Assembly: GCF_004768785.1 (NCBI RefSeq)
Contig: NZ_SRMQ01000008.1
Span: 1-64,000 of the forward strand
Length of the DNA stretch: 64,000 nucleotides
Reading direction: 5' to 3'
From: Caproiciproducens galactitolivorans
GTDB lineage: Bacteria > Bacillota > Clostridia > Oscillospirales > Acutalibacteraceae
Below the pieces are notes generated by a model. That model was not told the DNA's origin. It saw only the letters and a program-made list of their open reading frames with translations, and did not search any database. Below are positions 48,248-57,316 of the stretch, piece by piece (within the stretch, counting starts at the first letter, position 1; each line of letters begins with the position of its first letter). A program made the position numbers and the translations under genes.

Positions 48248-48412
48248 TTGGATAAACAATCTTCGAAGTCGAGCGAAAGTAATCGCGCTTCCAGGCCCGA
48301 CATGAACCATAGCTCCAACACAAAAGAAAATTACAGCAATGGTTCCAACCGCACGAACAACAACGCCACACAATCAACAAAAAATTCTGCCAACAATTGC
48401 AGAGACAACTAA
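48248..48412 (+). CDS. Small Asn/Ser-rich protein, 54 residues
   Basis: A TTG start at 48248 follows AGGGGGTGA with five-base spacing. The product runs MDKQSSKSSESNRASRPD, then MNHSSNTKENYSNGSN, then RTNNNATQSTKNSANNCRDN. It is very rich in Asn and Ser, hydrophilic, without membrane segments, and ends in a lone cysteine. A good RBS and a terminator 25 bases after the stop argue that it is real. The composition recalls small clostridial spore-associated proteins, but I do not recognise the family. It is convergent with yitT and divergent from the methyltransferase gene. Confidence 0.65.
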   Translation: MDKQSSKSSESNRASRPDMNHSSNTKENYSNGSNRTNNNATQSTKNSANNCRDN

Positions 48413-48436
48413 AACGAATTACAACAGGGTATTATA

Positions 48437-48477
48437 GAAACAGGCGGGCTTGTAGATCCTACAAAGCCGCCTGTTTC
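48437..48477. terminator. Terminator shared by the small protein gene and yitT
   Basis: GAAACAGGCGGGCTTGTAG and CTACAAAGCCGCCTGTTTC form a long stem with a three-base loop. On the plus strand it runs into CTATTTCTTTTTT. It abuts the stop codon of the minus-strand YitT gene. Confidence 0.8.
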
Positions 48478-49398
48478 CTATTTCTTTTTTACATTCGCAA
48501 TCAATTCTTTTAAAGTTTTATCTTCCGCTTTCACTTGGCGGAAACCCTCTCCGGAAATCTCACCGGCTTCTCCAACAATCATAAACGCATTCTTATCATG
48601 GGAACGCACAATATCTTTTACCTTCACAACCTCATACCGGCGAACCGCGCAAAGCAAAACTTCCCCTTCTCTTCCGCTGTAAGCACCGCGCGACTTTAAA
48701 ATCGTAACGCCGCGATCCATTTCCAAAATATCCTTCGTGATCTCATCGTTTTCTTTCGATATGATAAATAAGAGCTTTCCGGTTCCCGTATCCGTACCAT
48801 AAAGAATGGAATCGATTAATCTGGTGGAAACGAATATGGCTATTACCGCATATAATGCGCTTTCAATACTTCCATAGACGATCGCCGAAGTAAGAATAAT
48901 TACCGAATCGATCCCCAGCATCAGCTTTCCCATGGAAAAATTTCGAAGTCTTCTGCCAAGCAGCCGGGCGATCATATCCGTACCGCCGGTTGTGCCTCCG
49001 CGCATAAAGACCAAAGAAAGGCCGACCCCTTCCAGCAACCCGCCGAAAAGCGCGGCCACCATCTTTTCACCGGTATAATGCGGCAAAACTTTTGCAATTA
49101 CGTCGATCGCAACGGATACAAACACAGTAGCAATGATCGTTTTCCCAACAAGCTTATATCCGATCTCCATAATTGCCCAAATAAAGATTGGAATATTGAA
49201 AAGCAGGCCGGTCATGCCAATCGGCCAATGCCATATATAGTTTATCATTGTGCAGACACCGGTAATCCCGCCCGGCGCAATATGGTTTGGAGCGGTAAAA
49301 ACATCGACTGAAACGGCATAGATCAAACTGCCGACAAGAAAAAACAAATTATCTTTTAAAATTTCAATTATTTTCGTTTTTGGAGCATCAGAAAGCAT
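48478..49398 (-). CDS. YitT family membrane protein (DUF2179)
   Basis: About five membrane helices (DNLFFLVGSLIYAVSVDVF, then GLLFNIPIFIWAIMEIGYKL, later SVIILTSAIVYGSIESALYA) followed by a cytosolic DUF2179 domain (LLFIISKENDEITKDILEMD to SHDKNAFMIVGEAGEISGEGF). FMRGGTTGGTDMIARLL is the family signature. Function is unknown in general. The ATG at 49398 has GGGAGGGG upstream; a longer frame to 49446 overlaps mrnC. 306 residues. Confidence 0.9.
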   Translation of the reverse strand: MLSDAPKTKIIEILKDNLFFLVGSLIYAVSVDVFTAPNHIAPGGITGVCTMINYIWHWPIGMTGLLFNIPIFIWAIMEIGYKLVGKTIIATVFVSVAIDVIAKVLPHYTGEKMVAALFGGLLEGVGLSLVFMRGGTTGGTDMIARLLGRRLRNFSMGKLMLGIDSVIILTSAIVYGSIESALYAVIAIFVSTRLIDSILYGTDTGTGKLLFIISKENDEITKDILEMDRGVTILKSRGAYSGREGEVLLCAVRRYEVVKVKDIVRSHDKNAFMIVGEAGEISGEGFRQVKAEDKTLKELIANVKKK

Positions 49399-49414
49399 GG
49401 CATCCCCTCCCGTG

Positions 49415-49807
49415 CTATTCGCCGCACATAATACTAAATATCTCACGAAGCCTTTCCATGTTCCCGGTTAAATAAATATAACCAAAAAGCGCCTCAAAAG
49501 CGGTTGCCGCATGGTAATCGGCTATGGACGAATTTTTAGGTACATGGTTAACATGGGCATTGCGGCCCCGGCGGAACACTTCTGTTTCTTCCTCCGTTAA
49601 AAGCGGAAGAAGCTTTTTTGAAGCTTCCGCCTGCGCTTTGCAGCAAACCTGAGCAACTGCGCTTTTATGCAGGGCATTGACCGGGCAATTTCCCTGGCAG
49701 ACAAGCCGTTCCCGCACAAGAAGGTCAAAAACCCCGTCGCCAATAAAGGCAAGCGTCAAAGGGCTTAACTGCTTCGGGTCGCAATCCGCATTATATAATC
49801 GTTCCAA
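49415..49807 (-). CDS. mrnC: Mini-ribonuclease 3
   Basis: Mini-III trims the ends of 23S rRNA precursors in Firmicutes. The RNase III-like catalytic acidic residues lie in LTLAFIGDGVFDLLVRERL and ATAFEALFGYIYLTG. It lacks a dsRNA-binding domain, and 130 residues is the family size. The start codon is TTG with GAGGTG upstream. It sits downstream of obgE. Confidence 0.92.
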   Translation of the reverse strand: MERLYNADCDPKQLSPLTLAFIGDGVFDLLVRERLVCQGNCPVNALHKSAVAQVCCKAQAEASKKLLPLLTEEETEVFRRGRNAHVNHVPKNSSIADYHAATAFEALFGYIYLTGNMERLREIFSIMCGE

Positions 49808-49859
49808 ATAAACACCTCAACCCCAAGAATCCTGCCTGTTCTCTACATTGCAAACAGGA

Positions 49860-51152
<1,293 letters not shown>

Positions 51153-51167
51153 TCAAACTATAAAATT

Positions 51168-51197
51168 AGTATATCATAATTTTTGCCATTAAGTCAA
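51168..51197 (-). promoter_or_regulatory. Promoter of obgE
   Basis: Minus-strand TTGACT and TATACT are 18 bases apart. The -35 overlaps the T tail of the preceding rpmA terminator. Confidence 0.65.
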
Positions 51198-51228
51198 AAA
51201 ATCCCGGGCAAACCAGCCCGGGATTTTC
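51196..51228 (-). terminator. Terminator of rplU-prp-rpmA
   Basis: On the minus strand AATCCCGGGC and GCCCGGGATT enclose a six-base loop and are followed by TTTTTGAC, about 20 bases after the rpmA stop. Confidence 0.88.
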
Positions 51229-51245
51229 ATTTACTTGAATTGGCT

Positions 51246-51530
51246 TTACTGCTCAACTGCGTAAACGCTGACCTTTTTGCGGTCACGGCCAAGGCGTTCA
51301 AATTTTACACGGCCATCAACCAGTGCGAAGAGGGAATCGTCAGAGCCAATACCGACGTTCTCGCCCGGATGAATATGTGTGCCGCGCTGCTTAACAAGGA
51401 TGTTACCGGCAAGTACAAACTGACCGTCGGCACGCTTTACGCCAAGGCGCTTGGATTCGGAATCACGGCCGTTCTTGGTGGAACCCATTCCTTTTTTATG
51501 AGCAAATAACTGAATATTTATCTTTAGCAT
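51246..51530 (-). CDS. rpmA: Ribosomal protein L27 with a cleavable N-terminus
   Basis: L27 lies near the peptidyl-transferase centre. The start [17 protein letters not shown] contains the Firmicutes N-terminal extension with the cleavage site after F9, removed by the protease Prp. The mature N-terminus AHKKG reaches the tRNA ends. 94 residues. The prp gene lies just upstream in the operon. Confidence 0.96.
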   Translation of the reverse strand: MLKINIQLFAHKKGMGSTKNGRDSESKRLGVKRADGQFVLAGNILVKQRGTHIHPGENVGIGSDDSLFALVDGRVKFERLGRDRKKVSVYAVEQ

Positions 51531-51533
51531 TCT

Positions 51534-51857
51534 TTACACCTCCGTATAGCTTACGCGAATATTCTGAGGATACTGTTCCTCAAGTTCCTGCAAATGAAGT
51601 TTAAAGCCCGCAAGGATATTGCGGCAGTTTTTAACTTCCTGTGGCGAAATTCTTACAAGCATATACCCATCCTCCACGGCGACCTGGGCATCCGCTTTCA
51701 TAATTTCCGTTATGGTATTGGCAGTCATATACGCAGCGGAAGAAACCGAAGCGCAAACAATATCCCTTCCTGCCACTCCATTATGACCGGTAATCGAAAA
51801 ACCAATGAGTTCGCCGTCCGGCCGGATGAAAAACTCTGCACTAATCATGATATTCAC
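51534..51857 (-). CDS. prp: Ribosomal-processing cysteine protease Prp
   Basis: Prp removes the N-terminal extension of L27. The catalytic pair is H25 in [12 protein letters not shown] and C35 in [12 protein letters not shown]. The genes stand in the standard order L21-Prp-L27. The GTG at 51857 overlaps the rplU stop (GTGA); an ATG at 51848 is the alternative start. Confidence 0.92.
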   Translation of the reverse strand: MNIMISAEFFIRPDGELIGFSITGHNGVAGRDIVCASVSSAAYMTANTITEIMKADAQVAVEDGYMLVRISPQEVKNCRNILAGFKLHLQELEEQYPQNIRVSYTEV

Positions 51858-52162
51858 GCATTAATCGCGGTAATCTGCACTTTCGTGTAAGGTTGTCTGT
51901 GGCCCATCTTGCGTTTCTGGCCCTTTTTGGGTTTGTAAGTGAAAACCGTAATTTTTTTCGCTTTACCGTTTTTCAGAACTTTACCGATAACTTTGGCTCC
52001 ATCGATATACGGAGTGCCGATTTTGAGTCCGTCGTCGCCGTCAAGCGCTATCACTTTAAAGTCGACGGTAGAGTTTTCTTCCGCAGCAAGCTTTTCGATA
52101 TAAATGACATCGTCATTCTGTACCTTATATTGCTTGCCACCTGTTTCAATCACTGCAAACAT
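51854..52162 (-). CDS. rplU: Ribosomal protein L21
   Basis: L21 binds 23S rRNA near L20. [15 protein letters not shown] at the start and [19 protein letters not shown] at the end are family signatures. 102 residues, normal. It is the first gene of the L21-Prp-L27 operon and has a structured leader. Confidence 0.96.
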   Translation of the reverse strand: MFAVIETGGKQYKVQNDDVIYIEKLAAEENSTVDFKVIALDGDDGLKIGTPYIDGAKVIGKVLKNGKAKKITVFTYKPKKGQKRKMGHRQPYTKVQITAINA

Positions 52163-52240
52163 GATTAAAAGGTCCTACCTTTTCTATAATCTCGCTACTA
52201 CCAGGCGGGTTTCCCACTTTTAGCCCGTAATATGCGGCTT
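52163..52240 (-). ncRNA. Possible L21 leader
   Basis: About 75 transcribed bases precede rplU. The RNA contains ATTACGGG with a GTGGGAAACCCGCCTGGTAG segment forming a GGG/CCC hairpin, and an AAGGTAGGACCTTTT hairpin close to the start codon. Firmicutes rplU genes often carry an autoregulatory L21 leader. The match is from memory of its general form, so the call is tentative. Confidence 0.45.
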
Positions 52241-52244
52241 AAAC

Positions 52245-52273
52245 ATGATATCATATGCCGTCAATTTTGTCAA
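52245..52273 (-). promoter_or_regulatory. Promoter of rplU-prp-rpmA
   Basis: Minus-strand TTGACA (perfect) and TATCAT are 17 bases apart, starting 17 bases after the ispA stop. Confidence 0.82.
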
Positions 52274-52289
52274 CATTTATGGGAAATTT

Positions 52290-53177
52290 CTATTTATCGC
52301 GCGACACAAGCTCCCTTGCTAACTGGGACAGGACTTCCGTACCGCTTTCAAAGCCTTCCAAGGCTCTGACGGCGGCATCCGTCAGCTCAAGCGCTTTTAT
52401 TTTCGCATTATCCAGCCCCATGAGGGTAACATAGGTACACTTACTGTTTTCATCGTCGCTTCCGACCGGTTTGCCCAAGGTTTCGGAATCACCGGTAACA
52501 TCCAAAATATCGTCAACGATCTGAAAAGCTAGCCCGATCGCTTTGGCATAATTTTCGGCCGCTTTTAGCTGGCTTTCATTGGCTCCCGCAAGAACGCATC
52601 CCATTTTCGCCGCCGCTAAAATCAGCGCTCCGGTCTTGTTCTCGTCCATCTCTTGCAGGGTTTTCAGGGATATAACCCGTCCTTCGCTCATAAGGTCGAC
52701 AACCTGTCCGCCGACCATTCCATAAGCCCCTGCCGCATGGGCAAGGATTCCGGCAGCGGCAACCGCCCGTTCGGCTCCCACCAGGCGGACCGATTCTTCC
52801 GAAAGCATAGTTTCGAAAGCCAACGTAAGCAGCGCATCACCCGCAAGCAGGGCCGTATCTTCGCCGAATACCTTATGGTTTGAAGGGCGACCCCTGCGCA
52901 TATCGTCATCGTCCATACAAGGCAAGTCATCATGGATCAATGAATAGGTGTGCGCCATTTCGATTGCACAGGCAAACGGAAGCGCAGCGTGTACATCTCC
53001 GCCGCAGATTCTGCAAAATTCCAGCAACAGCAGCGGCCGGATTCTTTTCCCGCCGCTCAAAAGGCTGTAACGCATGGCGTTTATTAAATCCGCCTGCATA
53101 ATATCTTGCTGCGGAAGGTATTCTTCCAGTTTCCGGTCAACCAGTTCTACTGTCTCATTCACTTGCTGATTAAGCAT
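52290..53177 (-). CDS. ispA: Polyprenyl (farnesyl) diphosphate synthase
   Basis: A trans-prenyltransferase that builds farnesyl diphosphate for undecaprenyl carriers and quinones. The first aspartate-rich motif is IHDDLPCMDDDDMRRGRP and the second is FQIVDDILDVTGD. SLLSGGKRIRPLLL is the opening motif. The ATG at 53177 has GGTGA five bases upstream; a GTG at 53186 is also possible. It overlaps the xseB stop region, giving coupled expression. Chain length (C15) is the usual inference. Confidence 0.92.
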   Translation of the reverse strand: MLNQQVNETVELVDRKLEEYLPQQDIMQADLINAMRYSLLSGGKRIRPLLLLEFCRICGGDVHAALPFACAIEMAHTYSLIHDDLPCMDDDDMRRGRPSNHKVFGEDTALLAGDALLTLAFETMLSEESVRLVGAERAVAAAGILAHAAGAYGMVGGQVVDLMSEGRVISLKTLQEMDENKTGALILAAAKMGCVLAGANESQLKAAENYAKAIGLAFQIVDDILDVTGDSETLGKPVGSDDENSKCTYVTLMGLDNAKIKALELTDAAVRALEGFESGTEVLSQLARELVSRDK

Positions 53178-53385
53178 CTTCGTCACCGCCGGTTTCTTTA
53201 TACTCCGTTATCTGTTTGATTTTCTGCTCCGCGTTCTGTAATTTATCATAGCAGAAAGCAGCAAGCGCGGAGCCCTCTTCAAATAATTTCAAAGAGGTTT
53301 CCAGCGGTTCATTCCCGCTTTCCATGCGGCTTACTATCTCACTCAGTTTCGTAAGGGCTTCCTCAAAGGTCATTTTCTTATTCAT
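53170..53385 (-). CDS. xseB: Exonuclease VII small subunit
   Basis: XseB forms a complex with XseA that degrades single-stranded DNA. The 71-residue protein is a helical hairpin: MNKKMTFEEALTKLSEIVSRM and ESGNEPLETSLKLFEEGSALA are the family core. GGAGGG precedes the ATG at 53385; the longer frame is not supported. The ATG overlaps the xseA stop by four bases. Confidence 0.94.
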   Translation of the reverse strand: MNKKMTFEEALTKLSEIVSRMESGNEPLETSLKLFEEGSALAAFCYDKLQNAEQKIKQITEYKETGGDEDA

Positions 53386-54599
53386 GTTTTTCCCTCCACG
53401 CTTTCGACCAGACAATGCAGCTTTCCGTCCTTTAAAAGCACGGAAATCCGTTCGCCTTCTTGTACACTCGCAATTTTTGAAACGATATGCTGCTGATGGT
53501 TGTAGGTAATCGAATACCCTCTTGAAAGTGTTGCCAACGGGCTGAGGGCATTCAGCTTTCCGCTTGCTGTTCGCAGTTCCAGCTTTGCCTCCGCCGCTTT
53601 TTGGTAAATGCTAGCCAGCAATCTCTCATGAAGCTGGTCGACCCGGATCCGTTCCATCTCAATCCGGTTCTGCGGCCTTTGAAAAGTATAGGATGATGTC
53701 AGCACAGCAAGCTTACGCCTTAAATCGGGTATTTGATGTTCCATGCATTCTTTCAGCCGCGCGGCACAGCTACTGAGAAAAGTCTTCAGTTCGGCCGCGT
53801 CGGGAACGGCCAGTTCAGCGGCAGCCGACGGCGTAGGAGCGCGCAGGTCCGCAACAAAATCACAGATTGTGAAGTCGGTTTCATGCCCGACTGCCGAAAT
53901 AACCGGTATTTTGGATGCGGCTACCGCCCGCGCAACGCATTCTTCATTAAAGGGCCACAAATCCTCCAGCGAACCGCCGCCGCGCCCAAAAATGATCACG
54001 TCTGCGCACGAAAGGCGGTTAAAACGCTCCAGGGCATCCACAAGCTGAGGAGCCGCCCCTTCCCCCTGAACCAGTACCGGGCAGAAAACAATTTCGGCAA
54101 GCGGGTACCGCCGGGCCAGAATGGTGGTAATATCGTGTACCGCCGCGCCGGTCGGTGAAGTAATAACGCCGATGCGTCTCGGAAACCTTGGAAGTGGTTT
54201 CTTACGCTGTGCGGAAAACAGGCCTTCCGCAGCCAGCTTTGCCTTCAGCTGTTCAAACGCCATATTCAAAGCGCCCAGACCATCCGGCTGCATATCCTCG
54301 ATATAGAACTGATACTGGCCCGAAGGCTCATATACGCTCACCCTGCCACGAACGATCACTTTCATTCCATCCTTCGGCATAAAGCGAAGCCGCCGCGCAT
54401 TTTGCGCAAACATAACGGCGCGAATCACACATCGGTCATCCTTAAGCGATAAATACAAATGGCCGGATTTATAGTGATTGGTAAAATTCGAAATCTCACC
54501 GCTTAGAAACACATGATTCAAACGCTCGTCGCCTTCAAATAAGGACTTGATATACGTATTTAACTGTGTAACGCTGAGCACAGTTGGGGAAACCAACAT
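53382..54599 (-). CDS. xseA: Exonuclease VII large subunit
   Basis: The catalytic subunit of exonuclease VII. The OB-fold N-terminus reads SVTQLNTYIKSLFEGDE and HVFLSGEISNFTNHYKSGH. The nuclease core has RIGVITSPTGAAVHDI, IIFGRGGGSLEDLWPFNEE and ISAVGHETDFTICDFVADL. 405 residues, typical. It starts three bases after the TsaD-like gene stop. Confidence 0.95.
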   Translation of the reverse strand: MLVSPTVLSVTQLNTYIKSLFEGDERLNHVFLSGEISNFTNHYKSGHLYLSLKDDRCVIRAVMFAQNARRLRFMPKDGMKVIVRGRVSVYEPSGQYQFYIEDMQPDGLGALNMAFEQLKAKLAAEGLFSAQRKKPLPRFPRRIGVITSPTGAAVHDITTILARRYPLAEIVFCPVLVQGEGAAPQLVDALERFNRLSCADVIIFGRGGGSLEDLWPFNEECVARAVAASKIPVISAVGHETDFTICDFVADLRAPTPSAAAELAVPDAAELKTFLSSCAARLKECMEHQIPDLRRKLAVLTSSYTFQRPQNRIEMERIRVDQLHERLLASIYQKAAEAKLELRTASGKLNALSPLATLSRGYSITYNHQQHIVSKIASVQEGERISVLLKDGKLHCLVESVEGKT

Positions 54600-54602
54600 G
54601 TA

Positions 54603-55526
54603 CTATTCCCCCTTTAGCGAGGTTAAAACTGCAATTCCAGCCGCATTGTCCGCAGAAAAAGCCGGCTCCGCAAAATAAGCCCCGTATTTCTCGGTCAGCA
54701 CCCTGCGAATCATTCCGTTTGACATGACGCCCCCCGCGAACAACAGCGGAAGCTCGCCGTATCGCTTTAGCAGCTCCTCTGCCATTGCATTGAGCGCGAC
54801 CAGAATCGACTGCAAACAATAAGACGCAATTTCTTCTTTCGGTTTTCCCATTTGTAACATATCCCTGCATTTATTTTCAATGCCGGAAAGCGAGCAATCC
54901 GCCCCTTTCAGCGACGGCTTTATCTTATAACGGATATCCGCTTGCTGCGCTAACCGCTCCAGTTCCTTTCCCGCGGGGAAGGAAAGGCCGAGCATGGCGC
55001 CCACCCGGTCAACAGCCTGTCCGCCTTTTAAGTCGAGTGACTGGGCAAGCAGTTCCGTACGAAACACAGACTTCTCATCCGGCGTAACCAGTACCGCTTC
55101 GGTTGTGCCGCCGGAAACATGGAAAGCAATAAATTTCTCCTGCAACAGGGACAACTTCCCGGCGGAATACAAAGCGGCGGCGATATGCCCCGCCTGATGG
55201 GAAAACGTAACCATCGGAACGCCAAGAGCCCGGGAAATTGCTTTCGCCGTTCCAAAGCCGACTGTGAAGCATGGCATATAAGAGCCTTCCAGATCGCGCG
55301 GCCGGCTTGAAGCACCCACGGCAGCAATCGGCTGCCTGCTAGGCAGCAGGGCTTCCAGAAGAACGGGAAGCTGCTGAACATGGTGAAATACCGCGTCGCT
55401 CTGGCGAAGGCCAAGCTCACCCGGTTTTACGGGCAGCAGCATTTTCTCCTGCCTTATCTCCCCGTTTTGAAACAGCGCCGCAGAGGTTGTGTAATTGCTG
55501 GTATCGATACCAAGCGTATTATTCAC
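54603..55526 (-). CDS. TsaD/Kae1-like protein (paralogue, glycoprotease family)
   Basis: A 307-residue ASKHA-fold protein related to TsaD, the tRNA threonylcarbamoyl transferase. It keeps LGIDTSNYTTSAALF, H110 and H114 in FSHQAGHIAAAL (the metal pair of TsaD), HVSGGTTEAVLV, and the acidic metal ligand in FSADNAAGIAVL. It is shorter than TsaD, lacks several of its usual segments (for example the HLEGHI context), and lies in the nusB-xseAB operon rather than with tsaB/tsaE. It is therefore a clostridial paralogue; its role is not known to me. A GTG start at 55526 overlaps the nusB stop region. Confidence 0.8.
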   Translation of the reverse strand: MNNTLGIDTSNYTTSAALFQNGEIRQEKMLLPVKPGELGLRQSDAVFHHVQQLPVLLEALLPSRQPIAAVGASSRPRDLEGSYMPCFTVGFGTAKAISRALGVPMVTFSHQAGHIAAALYSAGKLSLLQEKFIAFHVSGGTTEAVLVTPDEKSVFRTELLAQSLDLKGGQAVDRVGAMLGLSFPAGKELERLAQQADIRYKIKPSLKGADCSLSGIENKCRDMLQMGKPKEEIASYCLQSILVALNAMAEELLKRYGELPLLFAGGVMSNGMIRRVLTEKYGAYFAEPAFSADNAAGIAVLTSLKGE

Positions 55527-55932
55527 GTGCAACTTTATCACCAAGATCTTTTACGACGGAACCCAGCACGCCGTTTATATAGGGGGCATCATCGGCGCCA
55601 CCGTATTTCTTTGCAATGTTTATCGCTTCATTGATGGACACATTGACCGGAATGTCTTTTTCAAACATTATCTCATAAATTGCCATCTTTAAAAGCGCAA
55701 GGGAAACTTTTGAAAGCCGGTTCATTTTCCATCCGCGGATATTTTTTTCAATTAGCGCTTCTATCGCTTCCTCATTCTGTTCCGCGCCGACGGCGATTCT
55801 CCTGGCAAAATCATCAATAATGATGTCGCTGCATAAGCCTGCCGCGTCAATAATCTGTTCGGTCGTATCGTGGCTGAAGCTTCTTTCAAAGATCAGAACA
55901 AATGCCTGTTCCCTCGCTTCACGTCTTTTCAT
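55519..55932 (-). CDS. nusB: Transcription antitermination factor NusB
   Basis: NusB with NusE (S10) binds boxA to support antitermination in rRNA operons. The 137-residue helical protein opens MKRREAREQAFVLIFERSF and has LSKVSLALLKMAIYEIMFE with DIPVNVSINEAINIAKKYGG, the family core. First gene of its operon. An intrinsic terminator lies between its promoter and start. Confidence 0.95.
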   Translation of the reverse strand: MKRREAREQAFVLIFERSFSHDTTEQIIDAAGLCSDIIIDDFARRIAVGAEQNEEAIEALIEKNIRGWKMNRLSKVSLALLKMAIYEIMFEKDIPVNVSINEAINIAKKYGGADDAPYINGVLGSVVKDLGDKVARE

Positions 55933-55965
55933 TTACCTTCCTCCGTACCTTTAACCTCATTTAAA

Positions 55966-55998
55966 ATAAAAACCCTCCACGGGTATGTGGAGGGTTTT
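55966..55998. terminator. Terminator in the nusB leader, also ending spoIIIA
   Basis: AAACCCTCCAC and GTGGAGGGTTT form a perfect 11-bp stem with a five-base loop. On the minus strand TTTTTATTTT follows. It lies downstream of both the spoIIIAH stop and the nusB promoter. Confidence 0.85.
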
Positions 55999-56030
55999 CG
56001 CTGATTATATTTTCAAACATCCACGCTAAC

Positions 56031-56058
56031 ATTATACCACAATCTTTACTAGAATCAA
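56031..56058 (-). promoter_or_regulatory. Promoter of the nusB operon
   Basis: Minus-strand TTGATT and TATAAT are 16 bases apart, and TGG before TATAAT makes an extended -10. Transcription should start near 56024, before the terminator at 55966-55998. Confidence 0.7.
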
Positions 56059-56122
56059 TATTTTATCCGAACAGAAAGGAAGGAAAGATTCTATGTACGG
56101 TAATACGGGCGAAAACAAGGGA

Positions 56123-56701
56123 TTATTTGACTTCCACAATTTTAATCTTGTCATAGCTTATTCCGCTTTGACCGGAAACAATATCTTTAATAACGATTGC
56201 GTTATTCTGTGTTAATTCATTGGTTTTTACCGCAACGCTGCATTCCGAATTCTGAATGAACACGAGGCAGTCCTGAAAGCCCTTCGCTTTAATCAGGTTT
56301 TCCGCATTGTTTTCTCGAAGGGTGTTCTGCGCAATCATGGCAGCCTGATTCACCGCTTCCTTCTTGGCGGCGTCGTTCGATTTGGAATCCGCCAAAACCT
56401 TTTCCAGAAGCTCCACCGCCTGATCCCTTGATTTCTGCCGGGATAAACGCGCTTCGCTGAAATATGTGTCCGCAGATGCGTTTGTCTTTTTGGACTGAGA
56501 GACGGACGACGTCGATTTCGAATTTCCGGACATCGGCGCATCCGCAAGCTGCGCTTCGCCAAGCTCATGCCCCGCCGTCGAAGCTACCGTGTTGGTTGCG
56601 ATCAACGGGCTGTTGCCGGAAAACTGCCAATTCAGATAAACCGCCGCGCCAAGTGCCACAATTAAAGCCGCAAGAACAAGCTGTCGCTTTCCCATAGTCA
56701 T
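56123..56701 (-). CDS. spoIIIAH: Stage III sporulation protein AH
   Basis: SpoIIIAH sits in the mother-cell membrane and binds forespore SpoIIQ, forming the feeding-tube channel. A single N-terminal helix (LVLAALIVALGAAVYLNWQF) is followed by a Ser/Thr/Lys-rich linker and the conserved YscJ-like ring domain (QKSRDQAVELLEKVLADSKS to NAIVIKDIVSGQSGISYDKI). 192 residues. Last gene of the operon. Confidence 0.95.
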   Translation of the reverse strand: MTMGKRQLVLAALIVALGAAVYLNWQFSGNSPLIATNTVASTAGHELGEAQLADAPMSGNSKSTSSVSQSKKTNASADTYFSEARLSRQKSRDQAVELLEKVLADSKSNDAAKKEAVNQAAMIAQNTLRENNAENLIKAKGFQDCLVFIQNSECSVAVKTNELTQNNAIVIKDIVSGQSGISYDKIKIVEVK

Positions 56702-56725
56702 AGAAAGTATTCCCCCTGTTTAAAA

Positions 56726-57316
56726 TTATTTTGCTTTTATTACACATACTCGCACAGAACTAATATCCAGCGCTGTCGTAACAGCCGAAATTACGTTTTG
56801 CTGAACGGTCGGATCGTCACCCCCGTCACAGACTACAACCACACCCTTTATGATGGGCTGAACCTCGGTAACCGCAAGCGCCCTCTGTGCGCCGTCAGCG
56901 TCTTTAACCAATATGTAGGTGGTTTCCGTATTGTCGTTCGCCTCGTTTTTTGTTGTGGTGCCGTCGGATTTATCCTGCGTTGTCTTATTGCTTTTCTTTT
57001 CCTCTGTCGCGTACACATATTGCGTTCCCCGCTCAAGGGTGACCAAGACCTTTGCAGAACCTGCGCCCTGAATCCGCGTTACAATTTCCGTCAGCTTGGT
57101 TTCAAGCTGCGCGGCATACTGTTCGGCGGATATCTCCGTTGGCGAAGAAACGGTTTTGGCTTCCGTATGATCATTTTTTAAAAGCCCGGAAAGTAAAATT
57201 AACGCAATTCCGACCAACCCAACCACAATCACGATTTTGCGGTACATTTCATTTTCCGCCAGCTTCGTAAAAAAAGATTCTTTTTCTTCCTTGAAACCGC
57301 TGTTATCCGTTTTCAT
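56726..57316 (-). CDS. spoIIIAG: Stage III sporulation protein AG
   Basis: A membrane protein with one N-terminal helix (IVIVVGLVGIALILLSGLL) and an extracellular ring-forming domain. The conserved part is TEIVTRIQGAGSAKVLVTLE and EVQPIIKGVVVVCDGGDDPT, then ISAVTTALDISSVRVCVIK. In B. subtilis it forms a 30-fold ring in the feeding tube. Its start overlaps the spoIIIAF stop by 14 bases. Confidence 0.94.
   Translation of the reverse strand: MKTDNSGFKEEKESFFTKLAENEMYRKIVIVVGLVGIALILLSGLLKNDHTEAKTVSSPTEISAEQYAAQLETKLTEIVTRIQGAGSAKVLVTLERGTQYVYATEEKKSNKTTQDKSDGTTTKNEANDNTETTYILVKDADGAQRALAVTEVQPIIKGVVVVCDGGDDPTVQQNVISAVTTALDISSVRVCVIKAK

Noticed and set aside
56093-56215. Plus-strand 40-codon frame with a good RBS (AGGAAGGAAAG) starting MYGNTGENKG
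   Set aside because: Most of it is antisense to the conserved end of spoIIIAH, no plus-strand promoter is visible and the product resembles nothing. It may be chance.
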